Part shown: positions 34,201-48,751 of the stretch, piece by piece
How positions within the stretch are numbered: the first letter of the stretch is position 1
How the letters are laid out: each line of letters begins with the position of its first letter
Assembly: GCA_024516155.1 (NCBI GenBank)
Contig: JAJJXM010000038.1
Coordinates: 124,001 to 188,000, forward strand
DNA length: 64,000 nucleotides
Direction: 5' to 3'
Source of the DNA: Pyronema omphalodes
Lineage: Eukaryota > Ascomycota > Pezizomycetes > Pezizales > Pyronemataceae
The notes under the pieces: generated by a model
Database searches by the model: none
What the model saw: the letters and a program-made list of their open reading frames with translations, nothing else
Told to the model about the DNA's origin: nothing
Position numbers and translations under genes: made by a program

Positions 34201-37200
34201 TGCGCGGATGTTGCGCAGTTATACCTAGATGCAAAGCAGCTCGCAGAAGCCAATAAGCTGGTCGATGGTGCAAACCAGAAGCCTCATTTCTCTATGCGTA
34301 CCCTAACTCGTACTTTATCCTACGTTGTTAGTATCGCAGGAGTTTATGGTCTCCGTCGTTCCCTGTTCGAAGGATTTTGTATGTCCTTCCTCACCCTTCT
34401 CGACCGGCAATCTGAAGCTACTTTGATTCCGGTTATCGACAAGTATATCTTCGGAACCAGCAAGAATGTTCGTTCTTTGCTTAACCAGATTCCTAAGCAA
34501 CCGACAGACGGCTTGGAGTATGTCCAGTTTAAACACTACTGGATGCAGAAGGGACCTCTGGAACCGGAGGATCAGGCTCATTATATCATCACCCCGTCTG
34601 TGGATAGGAACTTGATGAACCTCGTCCGTGCTTGCGCCACCCGGAAATTCCCCGTTTTGATCCAGGGTCCAACTTCCGCCGGAAAGACCTCCATGATTGA
34701 ATACCTCGCCAAGAAAACCGGTCACAAGTTTGTAAGAATCAATAATCACGAACATACCGACCTCCAAGAATATCTCGGAACCTATGTCTCCGACAACGAC
34801 GGAAAACTTAGCTTCCTTGAAGGAGTTTTGGTCGACGCTTTGAGGAAGGGTCATTGGATTGTTTTGGACGAGCTGAACCTTGCTCCTACGGATGTTCTTG
34901 AAGCACTTAACAGATTGCTTGATGATAACAGAGAGCTGCTGATCCCGGAGACTCAGGAGGTTGTAAGACCGCATAAAGACTTTATGTTATTCGCTACACA
35001 GAATCCTCCGGGATTATACGGAGGAAGAAAAAATCTCTCCCGTGCTTTCAGGAATCGTTTCTTGGAACTTCATTTTGATGATATTCCAGAAAGTGAGTTG
35101 GGAGAGATTCTGAAGCGGAGATGTCAAAACATCGCGCCTGCTTACTGCGAGAAGATTGTTAAGGTCTACAAAGAGTTGTCATTGCTGAGACAAAGCACTA
35201 GGTTGTTTGAGCAAAAGAACTCCTTTGCTACACTGAGAGATCTGTTCAGATGGGCTCAGCGTGATGCTAATGGCTACCAACAACTTGCAGAGGATGGTTA
35301 CATGCTTCTTGCAGAACGAGTCCGGAAAGATGAAGAAAAACTTGCGGTACAGAAGATTCTGGAGAAGGAGATGCGCGTTACTATCGACATTAACCAGCTT
35401 TATACCGCGGAAAGATGCCCGGAATATGCGCTCTACCAAGCCGCCTTGCAAGAAAAGAAGGGAGAAGTAGTCTGGACTAAGGCCATGAAGCGGTTATTTG
35501 CACTTGTCGCCCATGCTCTAAGAAACAACGAACCTGTACTTCTTGTCGGAGAAACTGGATGTGGTAAAACAACTGTTTGTCAAATGCTTGCAGAGGCTTT
35601 CTCGAAGAAGCTTATTATTGTTAATGCTCACCAAAATACCGAGACTGGAGATATCATCGGAGCTCAACGACCGATCAGAAATAGGAGTGAATACCAGCAA
35701 CTTCTTGCCGCTGACCTCCGCAATGTCCTGACACAATTTGCGCCTGAACAGGGAGATGTTTCGCAGGTGGAGCTTAATGATCTTCTTGCGGTTTATTTAA
35801 GCAGGAAGGATATTCATAACCTGATCCCGGAGGATGTTAAAGCCCGGATTGAACTTAACCGCACCCGTATCAAGGCTCTCTTCGAATGGGCGGAAGGTCC
35901 TCTTATCCAAGCCATGACCGGCGCTGACTTTTTCCTTCTCGATGAAATTTCCCTTGCGGATGATTCCGTCTTAGAGCGCCTCAACTCTGTTCTTGAATCC
36001 GGGCGTGGTATCTTACTTGCCGAAAAGGGGCCTGAGGAAGGAGAAATAGTCGCCAGTGATGGCTTCCAGTTCCTGGCTACCATGAACCCCGGTGGAGATT
36101 ATGGAAAGAAGGAACTTTCTCCGGCATTAAGGAATCGTTTCACCGAGATTTGGGTTCCTAGTATGACCGACTATGAGGATGTTTTACAAATTGTTCGGTC
36201 GAAGCTACATCCTGGTGTTGTTCGGCACGCTCAGGCTATGGTGAAATATGCACAGTGGTTTGCGGCTACTTATGGAGGTGGTGCCAATGCTGCTACTATC
36301 TCCATTAGACAGGTTCTTGCTTGGGCTAGGTTTGTTAATCTTAACCATCATAAAGGAGCTGCGTTTGGGTTGTTGCATGGTGCTGCGTTGGTTTTCTTTG
36401 ATGGATTAGGAGCGAATCCTAGTGCGGTTTTAACGATTGCCGCAGAGGATCTAGAGGGGGAGAAACAAAAGTCTATTGCGAAACTTTCGGAGCTTTGTGG
36501 AATGGATTTAAGTGGTCTTTATACTTCTACAGTTGTTGCCTCGGCCGATGAGAAGAATATGTCGATTGGTCCGTTTTCTTTGGAAAAGAAAGATGGTGCT
36601 ACCCCGGATATTTCTTTCTCTCTTGAGGCTCCTACTACTGCTTTAAATGCTATGAGAGTTCTGAGAGCTATGCAGTTACATAAACCTATCTTATTGGAAG
36701 GATCACCAGGAGTTGGAAAAACTTCCCTAATCACAGCTTTGGCATCTGCCTCCGGAAACCCTCTTACTAGAATCAACTTAAGCGATCAAACCGACCTGAT
36801 GGATCTTTTTGGTTCCGATGTACCAGTAGAAGGAGGAGCTAGTGGAGAATTTGCCTGGCGTGACGCCCCATTCTTAAGAGCTATGCAACGAGGTGATTGG
36901 GTTTTGTTGGATGAGATGAACCTTGCCTCGCAATCTGTTTTGGAGGGTCTGAACGCTTGTCTAGATCATAGAGGTGAGGTTTATATCTCGGAACTTGATA
37001 AAACTTTTAGTTGTCATCCTTCGTTTATGGTATTCGCGGCACAGAATCCTCATCATCAGGGTGGTGGACGCAAGGGTTTACCCGCTAGTTTCGTTAATCG
37101 GTTTACTGTGGTTTATGTTGATACGCTCAAGATGACGGATTTGGGAATGATTGCAAGGAGATTGTTTAAGGGTATGAAGGAGGATATGGTCACCAAGTTG

Positions 37201-40200
37201 ATTACTTTTGTTGTCACTTTGGATAAACAGTTGGAACAGAAGAGAAGCTTTGGTGCTATCGGTGGGCCTTGGGAGTTTAATCTTAGAGATACCCTGAGAT
37301 GGATGGATATGCTTTCTTCTCCTACTGGACTATTGGCTTTCAGAGAGCCGGAGGAGTTTATTGATATTGTTATTAGACAGCGCTTCCGAACGGCGGCGGA
37401 TAAGGCCCAGGTTGATAGAATCTTCGAAGAGGTCTTTGGGTACCCTCCTAAGCAGAGACATCTTTTCTATCAGCTTAACCCTACGTCTCTACAAATCGGC
37501 CATGCGGTTCTTCCCCGAAGATCTATGTTGCAACCTACCCCCACCGATGGTTTAACGATCCTGAAATCCCAACTTCCAGTTCTGGAGACATTAATAACCT
37601 GCATTACACAATCGACACCGGTAATTCTAGTCGGTTCCTCAGGAAGCGGTAAAAGCTCCATGATCCAACTCCTCGCAGCCGCAGCCGGAGCAGAGCTAAA
37701 GCAGCTTGCCTTGAACGCCGATGTCGATACCACTGACATTGTCGGAGGATTCGAACAAGTCGATCTCTCTCGATCCATCTCTACTTTCTTCCATGAGCTA
37801 AAAGAATTCCTCCGCTATGGCGTTGTCGATGCTATCAAAAACGCCACTGTCTTAGACCCCGGAGTTCTCGCACTAGTTACCTTCCTCGACGACTCTCGTC
37901 TCCAGCCAACAGCTACCCATCTCCTTCATCTCCTTCAGCATCTTGAAGCACTTCTCCCCTCTCACGCAGCATTTAGCAGCTTCCACACAACCGCCACCCG
38001 TCTTCTCCAAGAGGCCAAAAACGACACAACAGCCCGTTTTGAATGGGTCGACGGTCTACTAATCAAAGCGATAGAAGCAGGGCATTGGTTAGTCCTCGAT
38101 AACGCAAACCTTTGTTCACCGAGTGTTTTGGATCGGCTGAACTCTCTTACGGAACGGAATGGGTTCTTGGTGGTTAATGAACACTCGATGGAAAATGGGG
38201 AACCGAAATTGGTGCTGCCACATAAGGGGTTTAGGTTGTTTTTTACGATGGATCAGAGGTATGGTGAGCTTTCGAGGGCTATGAGGAATAGGTGTGTGGA
38301 GGTTTTTGTTGATGCTGCGCCGGCTGCGGCGGCGGTGGAGGAGGATACCGGGGGGAATGAGATGGTTGATGTGGCAAAGGAGGATGATGATATCAGAAAA
38401 CTCCTGGCAAGGTTTACTGGCTCGGCTCCTATTAATTCCCAAAACGCAACTTTTGCAGCACTGGAAAAATTCGTCTCTTCAGCTATAACCCCAACCACAA
38501 CCACATCAACAACCACAACCACAACCACCCCCACAACTACCCCCACCACACCATCCCACACCATCCACGCAGAAATCCTTCAAACCGCCCTCGAGCACAT
38601 ACCCCTAACCCTAACCCCCATGCTGACCCGTTGGGATTCCCATATCTCTGGTCTATTACTTCCGGAACAAACACTGTTGGTCGGTGAGAAGGTTAGGGAG
38701 TTGCTTATGGTGGCTTCGGACCCGGCGGTGGTGACGGTTGGAAGGGCTTTTGCGGTCATGATCAGGGAAAGGTTGCGCCTGCAAGAGGAAGAGGAGGAGG
38801 AGTTTGGTATGGGCTTGGTAGGTTTTTTTGTTCTGTTTTTTATTGCATCCATACTAACCTCAACCCCCACCCACAGCCAACCATCCCAACACGCAACACA
38901 GCCCTCCTTCCATCCACACATATGGTCCATATATCAACATACTACGACCTTGCTAGGGAAATCTTAAGGATTATAGATGTGGAACAGAAGGTTCGACAGA
39001 AATGTACTACGACGAAGTTTGCGGAGATGAATTTTTTGGAGAGATCTGCAAAGGGCGTTGGAAGGAAATCTAATGGCTCGGCGGCGGCAGGACAATTATT
39101 TGCATTTTTGCAAAGGGTTGCTGCGCTGCTGGAAGGCTGGTTGAGGGATTCTGCTGCGTCTGTGGTGTTCGGTGCGGCTGGAGCGGCTGGATTCGGATCC
39201 GAAAGCTTCGTACCCGAAGCTTCCGAGGCTTTCGACCAAGTCCGCGCCATAATCCACCTCTGGCAAGACCTCGTAACGCTCACGTCGACGACCACCAACC
39301 TCAACGAAGCAATTTTCCAAGTATACCTAACCCTATTCGACGACTGGATCAAAGATTCCTCTGGATCTTTAGGACAAGAGGTTCAGAAGGCTCTTGAAAC
39401 TTTTAGGGAGCCGTTGAGACTTACTACTGGGTTGGAAATGGAGAGATTGTGGAATTGGTTGAAGCCTGATGTGCCGAGAAGTTTGCAGGGTTGGAAGCAG
39501 TTGGAGAAAATTAGGGCGGTTATGATGAGGTTTGATAAGGTTGCGGGGTGGGGTATGTTGACCTTTTCTTTGGCGTTGCTTTTCGTATCTTGGTCCCTGG
39601 CGGGACTGGGGGCTGGGGTTCCTGGGATTTTGGGAGATGATATGGAATATGCTGACATTGGGTAAATGATAGATAATCTACAAACTATCCTATCACTGAA
39701 AATATCACTGGCGGAAGCTGCGACGGCGTTACTAACGGACAATATCGATATTTCGGAACTTGTTAAGGAGCTTGAGGAAACTATTGTCGGCTTGGAGAGG
39801 AGTTATAGCATCATGGCGATGGAGAATGGGGATGGGGAGGGGAGGGTTGTTACTACGGCGGCGTCTGCTACTTCGTCTGCTACTTCGGCTTCGTCTACGG
39901 CGGCTACGTTTGAAACGGTCTTTGATTTGTTGTTGAAGTTTAGAATGTTGAAGGATGCTTCACGGGCTCCGGGATCGGCTAGTGCTGCGAACGGGGATAA
40001 GATGGAGATGGTCAGAATGGCCCATTTTGCTAATAGAGCTACGGAAAGCTTGATTCAAGGAAAAAAGGCGTTTGAAGATATCGTTGGAGATCTTTGGACC
40101 TATCCCAAGACGAAGGATTCACCGAGAGGACCTGCGCCATTGCTTGGTGGGGTTATTGCTAAGGAGTTGTTGAAGACTGGGTTTGTGCCCTATTTTACCC

Positions 40201-43200
40201 TAGCCCTGCCTAGTAATGAAGCTGGAGAAAATATGCTAACAGCGAAAATAGTCATACTGCAAAGGAAACTGGTATTGCGCAACTCCAGGAACTGGAAATT
40301 GAAATCAAGGAACTATCGAAACAGTTCACCCTGCAGATCCTGGATGTTACTAGCGATCGGATTACGCAGCTTAATTCCCTTCTTTATGCCAAACTTAGGG
40401 AGTTGGTGGAGATTCATCATGATTGTTATGATGCCGCGGTTTATGCTTCCATCATCTCGGCTTTTGATGCAAAGTCGGTTGATGGTCTTACTTACCTCAA
40501 GACAACTCTTGCTGCTACTGAAACTGCTCATCTTAGGGTTATTATTGAGGAGCATCTGGTTCCTGTTGTTGAGGCGTTTTTGGAGATTGCAAATTCTGCG
40601 CCTCATGAAAAAATCGCTGTCTCCGGTGCTGCTTGGGTTCATTATGCCATTGCTTGCATGAAACTCTACACCCCTAATGTCGCATTCGATCCAGCACAGA
40701 AGAGTATGGTATCCCGGCAGCGTCATCTTGCCAGAAAAACCGAGATCACTACTCGAATTCAAGCCGAGAAGGCATTTGAGCTATCCTTCACTGGAGCGGA
40801 AACAAATCCTACGATTCAAATCCTGGAACAAAGATTATCATCCCTCGGAGAAGAACCACCAAATTCCCTTATCGCAAGACCGGAACCAAGCGAAATGTCG
40901 GCGCTTCAAGGCGATATTCAGAACGTTCTTCGCGTTGTGGTGGATTCGAAACCTCATGTTAGGTTATTAGAAAGCATTATCCAACGCGCGGAAAATTTCC
41001 AGGCCCAGGAGAATTTGTTGCAGACTAATATCTCCCAGCTTATTGAACGTTTGGTTAAGGGTTACCCTGTTTATCAGGATATTACTATGCCCATTGTTGG
41101 TTTCCTTTATTACTTGAAGCTGGGTTTTGCTTTGGCTGCTATGATCCCGGATAATGGGCAGGCGAACGTTGTGAATGTGGTGAATGACACGGAACCGTTT
41201 TTGGCACCGTATGTCATGCAGTCGAAGAGACCTGCTTTGCCGGTTATGCTGGAGAAGGAGGCTCAGATGCTTTGGTTACGACAGTATGCCGCTCGGGCTA
41301 ATACTGAGGGTTATGATCTGCTTGATGAACCCACTAGAGACCGTATTCAGGATGTTTTCCAGGGATTATTCAGGAAGTGGAAGCAGGAGGTTACAGAGGA
41401 GAGGGAGAAGATGATCGCCAATAGTAGTCTTTACACCTACAAAGGAGAAACGGTTGACCATGACGAAAAGGAGTTCCAGAAGATGTTCCCTGATTATGAG
41501 AACGAGCAGGGTGTTGTGGAGGAGGAGGAGAAAACCCCCGAAGAGGCTAGGTTGAGGAATCATAAAGAGGTTGCTATCCTGATTGCGAAATGCCAAAGCG
41601 CCCTTTATATGGCAGGTGCAGATGTCGATTTGTCTCTGCCTAGTTTAATTAGCGATGGAGCAACGTTATGGTCAAAGGCTTTAAAGGATTCTACTACTAC
41701 TTTTACTCCGCAACAGATTGAGGATTTCTTACCGGCTATCTTCCTTTCTCTTAGATCGACTACGGATTGGATCTCGGGATCTCAGGATAAGGATAGAGGT
41801 TCTTATGATTTCTATACTGATCCGAACTTGACCGAGGCTCATAGACTTGTTGCTACTGTTAAGCCTATCCAGAAACGATTTTCTGAGCTTCTACAGCTTT
41901 GGCCAGAGAACGCTACCCTCCAGGATGTCATCGAGCATTGTCAACAGCTCTGTGCATTCCCTGCATCTTCCCCGATCGCGGCATTTATGGTCAAGGTAGA
42001 GCGTCTCCATGGTACTATCCATGAATGGCAAGGCGTAGCATCAAAAGAACATTCCGCAGCCCCAGAATTCGATGCAATCACCCAATTAATCATCAGCTGG
42101 AGAAGACTGGAATTGACGACCTGGCCTACTTTGTTTGATATTGAGGATAAACGACAGAAAGAAAATGCTCTTGGCTGGTGGTTCTTTTTGTATGAATCCA
42201 TCATTGCGAACCCGTTGGAACTTCTCAGGGAGGACCTTAAAAATCATGTTCACCAGCTGGTTCATAATCTTGTGGAATGGATCTCTATGTCCCCGCTTGG
42301 AGAATTCCCGCATAGGTTACAGATGCTTCGTGTCTTTTCTAAACAGCTGGAAAAGTTGGTTACGCAGGTTCCGGATATGGGGTTGGTTCAACAAGCGCTT
42401 TCCGCCTTCTTGGTTTATTACCAGCAATACCTTCCCGCCGCTATCGAAGGCCTGAAGAAAGATCGGAAACGTCAGGAAAAAGCTGTTGCTGATGTTGTAC
42501 TCTTGGCTTCTTGGAAAGATACTAATATCACCGCCCTCCGAGAATCCGCAAAGAGATCCCATCATAAGCTTTATAAAACTGTTCGCAAGTACCGTCAGTT
42601 GATTGAAGCGAGTATGATGGGTGTTATCGCTGGGGGTATGGGATCTGAGGAAAAGGCTGTGGTTACTCCACATGCTACTACAGATGCGTATGTCGACCAA
42701 AACGCGGTTAGGAGGATCTATGAAGTGGCTGTTAAGCCTTGGAATGAGAGACCGGCGCGTTTAAGGGATCTTGAAAAGGTTGTTACCATGATTCAAAATG
42801 TCGCCAAGGTTCCTGAGGATAAACTTGATGTCGCTGGTTTCCTGGATGAGTTTTCCGGGAATATTATCACGACGGTAAAGGAACTTCAACAGGAAACTCC
42901 GGCGGTGTTTACAGAGGAGGTTAAGGAACGGATTAAGCACCTGAAGACCAGGAAACGAAAAGCATTTACAGATGCGTTGAAGGTTCTCAGGGAAATGGGA
43001 TTGAAGCATAATCTTGCTAAAATGCAACTTCTGAAACAAAATAATCTGGAAAAGATACTTTCTTCTTCTGCCATGTTGCCGGGTTGTGGTGGTAAGGGTT
43101 TCGATATCGACGGTATTGAATATTACTTTGTTCGCGCGGTCGAAACTCAAACTAAAGTCAGAACACTGAAAGAACCTTCCCCTGACCTGGCTGGAAATGA

Positions 43201-46200
43201 TGTTTCCAGAATCGTAGGGATGATGGAACATTTAATCTCCATCAACCTCGAGCAAAGAACCGCGTTATCTTCCTCCCTGACAGATTTCATTACCATCAAC
43301 AAGGCGGTCGAAAAATTTACCATCATCTCGGATCTACATACAGACCCTATCCTCTCCTCGGATCTCTCCATCGATTCTTTCACCCAGGTTAAAAGAAAAA
43401 TCTCCTGGCTGCCGAAACTTCTTTCCTTCACGAATACCCTAATCACTATCCGATGTCAATTTGCCGCTGCTTCCCAAGAGTCCCTGGAACACGTCATCGC
43501 CGAGTGGATTTTGGTCGCCCGCGATCTTTCCAGCCAACTTGATAACGAACAACTTATACATCCTGCGATTTGGGCTTCTAATACAAAACTCCTTTTCTGC
43601 CGCGCTGTGAAGTTCCTAAGGGATATTGAAACTACTACATCTTCCCTGATCTCGCAGACTCCGGAAATTTCCTTTGCTTTTAAACCGCTGATGCAGTGGT
43701 GTTGTTGTGCTTCTATTTCTTCTGCTTCTATTTCCTCTGCCGCTACGATGATGAAGGAAGATGAGGAAAAGCAGGCGGGTATTAAGCAGCTGGATATGAA
43801 ATTACAAATGCTGGCAGATAGTATTTTTGTTGCGTTACAGAAACTTAAGAAAGAACAGGAGGAGTATCCGAAAGATGAAACGGAGATGGGATGGTTACTT
43901 GGATACCAGACTACAGAACAGAAGGTGTTGAGGGCGGTGTATATGAAGAGTATCACGGAGAGGATTGAGGGTGTGCTTGAGGAGGCGGCTGGGATCGATT
44001 TTACTGCTGCTTTGGCATCATCAGCATCATCAGCGGCTTCGCAAGCTTCACCGGCTTCGCAAGCTTCGAATATGTCTGCCGCAGTAAGAGCTTGTTTCGC
44101 AGCCTACTACCCGGTGATCAAGGAATACCTCAACACGCTCCAATACCTCCTCCACCGCAGCATCGCCGCTAATCGCGCCCTCGCTAAAACTACCTACATC
44201 CTCTCCACCACCGGTTTATCCCTACTGACCAAAGGCTTCTGTGAGCCTGCTCCGCAAAGCGATGAAAAGGGAGATTCCGGGGAGGTAGAAGGAGGGACTG
44301 GGTTAGGCGATGGAGAGGGAATGAAGGATATCTCCAAAGATGTTAAGGATGATGAGGATATGAATGAGTTGGCGCAGGAGAAGAATCAGGAGGAACGGGA
44401 GGAGGGGATTGAGGATGAGGAGGATGCGGTGGATATGGGTGAGGAGGATATGGAGGGGGAGATGGGAGATCGGAAGGAGAAAGAGGGGGATGATGAGGAG
44501 GGTGATCAGGAGGATGATGAGGACGAGGGGGTAGAGGAGGAAAAGGGCGATGTCGATGATCTGGATCCTGATGCGGTGGATGAGAAAATGTGGGATGAGA
44601 AAGGAGACGAGGAGGATAAGGAGAAAGATGGAGAGGCGAAGGGGAAACAGGAACAGGGTGATGAGCTGGAGGCGAAGAAGGAAAAGGATTCGAAGAAACA
44701 ACAGGATACGGGGGAACAGGGGGATGCGGGGGATGAAAATGATGAGGAGGAAGAAGAAGAACAAGGCGCCCAGGAATCGGAGGAGGTTAAACAGCAGGAG
44801 GATGGTGAGGGTATGGATGATCATGTCCCGGAGGTCGAAACCTTGGAGTTGCCGGAGGATATGAACCTTGATGGTGGAGATAGTGAGGATGAGAAGGAAG
44901 ATGGTGAAGGGGATGAAATGCCGGATGATGATTTCGATATGGAGGATGAACCGCAGCAGGAGGAGGGTGGGAAGGATGGAAAGGAAGATGAGAAGCCTGA
45001 AGAATTCCCGGAACTTGACGCAGATGCAACAGCAGAAGCCGAGAAGGAGGAGGAAGGTGAAGGTGAAGAGAAGGAAGATGAAGAAATGGGAGAAGAAAAC
45101 GGGGAAGGAATTCAAGATGGTGAAGAAGGAGCTGAAGAGGAGGAAGAAGAGCAGCCAGAGGAACAACCCGAAGATACTCTCCTCACTGAAAAACCTGAAG
45201 ATAATGGTAAAGATGCAGAGGAACAAACAGCTCCTTCGGATCTTCAGGGTGCTCAAGGTGGTGATGATAATCAGGATGCTTCCGATCAGGCTTCGGCTCA
45301 GAAAGATCAGGGTGAAGAATCGAAATCCGAAGACCCCCAGCAGGGTCAAGGAACTGAGAAAAATGATTCTACTCAGCAAGATCAGGAAATTGGTGCTGCT
45401 TCTACTAAGGAGGATCAGAACCAGGAACAGCAGCAGCAGCAGAAGAAACAATCAGAAGAGGAAAAGGCGTTTAGAAAGGTTGGAGATATCCTGGAAAAGT
45501 GGCATAAGCAGAGGAAACAAATTCTTGATGCTACGGAGGATGATAAGGAGCGTCCACAGATTGATGATATGGTAGGTTTTTTTCGGCATTTCCTGCCATC
45601 TTTGGAGGATTACGGAGGCTAATATAGATTACAGGAACTTGATGATCCGGAATTTGAACACCTTCCAGATGACGACACTGCCGCGGATACTCAGGCCCTC
45701 GGTGCTGCCAACGAGGAACAAGCTCATGGACTCGACGATTCTATGGCCATCGATAGCGGTGCCAAAGAACCCCAAGAAGCCTTCGAAGACAGTGTTCCCG
45801 AGGATGAAGAAGCCAAACCTGCCGAACCAATCGAGCACAAGACCTCAGAAGACCGATCTGCCGAAGATCAAGAGAACCCTGAAGGATCCCGAGCCGGCGC
45901 CATGATCGGAGATCGTAAAGACGGAGCACAAAGAGAGCGACGACAAGACCACCAAGAGGAAATGGAGCTCGACATAGAACTCCCGGATCTCGACGAAGAA
46001 GTATCTCACGAGGCACCAAGCATCGAAACCTCCCTTTCCATCCGTCCCAAAGAAGAAGCCCGGGAGCTCTGGCAGAAATATGAAACCGCCACTAGATCCC
46101 TATCCGCAGGTCTCTGCGAACAACTCCGCCTCATCTTGGAACCAACCCAAGCCACTAAAATGCGCGGCGACTTCAGGACCGGAAAACGTCTAAACATGAG

Positions 46201-46909
46201 ACGAATCATCCCCTACATCGCGTCCAGCTACAAAAAAGATAAAATCTGGATGCGAAGAGCAAAACCTTCTAAACGACAATACCAAGTCATCCTAGCCGTC
46301 GACGACTCCAAATCAATGGCAGAAGGCGCCTCCAGTGAACTTGCCCTGGAAACTGTCGCCCTGGTCGCTAGAGCTCTTAGTTCCCTTGAAGTCGGCCAAA
46401 TTTCTGTTCTTAGCTTCGGAGCGGATACTACGGTTGTCCATGAATTTGAAAAGCCATTCACTAGCGATACAGGTGTCGAAGCATTCTCCAGATTTACTTT
46501 CTCCCAGCAAAAAACCGACGTCAGAAAACTCATCGAAACCTCCTTATCTCTCTTCCAAACGGCGAGAAATTCCTCCGCCTCCGCAACACAATCATCAACA
46601 GAGCTCTGGCAGCTGGAAATTATTATCTCAGATGGAGTTTGTGAGGACCATAATACCCTGCAGAGACTAGTTAGAAAAGCTCAGGATCAGAGGGTTATGA
46701 TTGTTTTTGTCGTTGTTGATAGTGTTAGGGAGAATAGTATTTTGGAATTGGATACGATTAGGTTTGTCGACGGTGAGATTAGACAGGAAAGATATTTGCA
46801 TACTTTCCCGTTTGCTTATTATTTGGTCGTCAGGGATGTTAGGGAGTTGCCTGGCGTCCTGGCGGGTGCGCTGAGACAGTGGTTTGCGGAGAGTGTGGAG
46901 GGGAAATAG
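31295..46909 (+). CDS. MDN1: Midasin, giant AAA+ ATPase of ribosome biogenesis
   Basis: Dynein-like AAA+ protein (Mdn1/Rea1) that strips assembly factors such as Rsa4 and Ytm1 from pre-60S particles in the nucleolus and nucleoplasm. Seven exons: 31295-31977, 32025-32179, 32234-38817, 38877-39552, 39673-40180, 40252-45571 and 45635-46909, giving about 5066 aa, the family's usual size. Six AAA modules show Walker A motifs GQGGSGKT (about 315), GETGTGKT (655), GPTSAGKT (1091), GETGCGKT (1385), GSPGVGKT (1769) and GSSGSGKS (2080). Walker B motifs include VLLDEINLA, IVLDELNLA, FLLDEISLA and VLLDEMNLA; module 6 has the degenerate LVLDNANLC. A long helical linker follows, then an Asp/Glu-rich stretch (about 4206-4609) and the C-terminal MIDAS domain with DDSKSM (about 4865). 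Phases agree at every joint, so the gene looks intact. Confidence 0.97.
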
Positions 46910-47989
46910 TGGGTTGAAGGAGGGGAAAAGTTATTGGTTTTTGGAATTTGGTTTTTTTGTGGGGGGGAAAAGTTTTTTGTTGTTTGTTTGTTTGGGTTTT
47001 CTGGTTCTTTGTCTTGGTTTTGTTTAGGTTTTTTTTTTCTTTCTTTTTTTCTGTATTGTTTTTTTTGTGTTTTGTTACTTTGGTTTTCGGGTTATGTGGG
47101 ATAGGTAGATGAGGAAGAGGGGCAGAGGGGGGCGGGGTGATTCTCTTTTAGATTTACGCGCATTTATTTGGTTTTTTGCGTCTTTTTTTTTCTTCTATTT
47201 TCTGTTTCCCTTTTTTTTTTCTTTTCTGTTTCTTTTTTTCTTTCGTTTTCTCTTTCGTACATATGATTTCCGTTATTTAGAAGTTTTTTTGTTTTTTTGT
47301 TTTCTATATTTTCAGTTTGTGTCTTTGTTTTGTTTTATTGTTTCTTTTCTCGTTTCTTCTTTTTTTGTTTCGTATTTCGTTGCTTCGTTGTTTTATGTTT
47401 TTATTTAAAAGATACACTACATAGAAACATATGTAGAAAGAAGAAGAATACAAATGCATGGGCTATTTTTCTTTCTAAATCTCTTTTCGCCTCCCTGGAT
47501 TGAACGGAATTTAGTCGCGGCAAGCAGACCTCCCAGTCTTACAACCCAGTCTTACAACCCAGTCCCAGTTCCAATTTCCAGATGACGACCAAAACGGACT
47601 ATACGGCTAAAACGGACTATACGGACTACATATACAGACTACATATACGGACTGTATGGACTGTAGGAATATAAGAATATGGGAATATGAGAACTGTTAG
47701 AATATGAGAATATGAGAACTGTACGGCGACCCAGTTTTGTTTATTGTTAGTAGTATGTATGAACTGTGAACTGTGAAAACTGGGAAAACTAGTGAACTGT
47801 GAACTGAATACAGGGCTTGTCAAATCAAGTGAAAACTGCTTTGTCTAGAGGAACTGCTTTATGAAGAGGAACTGGTTTCTGAAGAGGAACTGGTTTGTCT
47901 AGAGGAACTGCTTTGTCCAGAGGAACTGCTTTATCATGGGATAAGAAATATTATTACATTATTTAGTACATATGTAACAGGATTCTATC
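46910..47989. other. T-rich 3' flank and 18-bp repeats
   Basis: The MDN1 3' flank is strongly T-rich (46940-47410). Beyond it are CCCAGTCTTACAA repeats (47535-47565), ACGGACTATAC-type repeats (47590-47655), GAATATGAGAA repeats (47670-47720) and about six copies of an 18-bp unit GAGGAACTGSTTTNTNNA at 47831-47938. No gene is supported. Confidence 0.6.
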
Positions 47990-48382
47990 CTAATTGGGTC
48001 GCTGCCGACAATTGAAGCTTTGGAGCCCATTAATGACCTTAAGAATATCTGTCCGCATTAAATGAAGGTCTGATATAATAATCCACTTACCTTCAGAAAC
48101 CAGCCGCTCAGACTCGGCGCTCATTGCGGGAATAGACAGCAGTACTTCAACAGCCATTTTGAAAAGTTTGGGGAACCTGGCCCGCTGCCGGGGCTCACAC
48201 CACCACTCATTGGCAGAAGGACCATCCCCAAGTGCTGCCTCCAGTCTCAGCGCACAGTAATCAACATACTCGTCCGGCTGCGTGGGGCTACCTGTGGCCG
48301 TATCTTCAGAGCCTTGTTTGGGTTCTAGCGGGGTATTGAAGCCAGATGGTATAGAGGAGAGGCCGCTGGTAACGGAACTCAT
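47990..48382 (-). pseudogene. hAT transposase C-terminal fragment
   Basis: A 130-codon frame from ATG 48382 to the stop at 47990. Its middle and end match the hAT-family C-terminal dimerisation region: ANEWWCEPRQRARFPKLFKMA, then LLSIPAMSAESERLVSEGKW, then a helix ILKVINGLQSF. The catalytic core and zinc finger expected upstream are absent in the following 400 bp, so this is a relic and not a working transposase. The first 35 residues are Ser/Thr/Pro-rich and may not belong to the transposase. Whether this short frame is expressed is unknown. Confidence 0.75.
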
Positions 48383-48751
48383 TGTAGCTGGTTGGAGAGA
48401 AATGGCAGTGTAAGGTATGGTTGAGTTCTGTAGGTCAAGAGAAAATAGTCTAGGCGAGATATATAGGAGGATCCAGGCCAGCAGAGGTGCGTTCAAATGA
48501 GGTTTCGGTACAATATTTGCACCGGTTTAGCTGTCTATGATCCTCCAGGCATGGGTTTGGCTGTTTATTCTTCTGCGCAGTAGTCAACGAGGTGGTTAAA
48601 CCGGTTTGTATCTGACAACCAGTAAACTGTTTACCGAGTCAGTTCAATCAGTTCAATCAGTGCACTGCAGTTACCTGGTTCTATGGAACCCTCAAAACTG
48701 AACCAACTGCGTATCCGGGACACGAAAACTGCACCAACTAACTGTGAATTA

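Noticed and set aside
44303..45451. 382-codon frame antisense to MDN1
   Set aside because: It is the reverse of the Asp/Glu-rich coding stretch of midasin, so its Leu/Ile/Phe-rich membrane-like look is a composition effect.
47109..47408. Phe-rich hydrophobic frame after MDN1
   Set aside because: T-rich 3' flank; looks like a membrane protein only because TTT codes for Phe.
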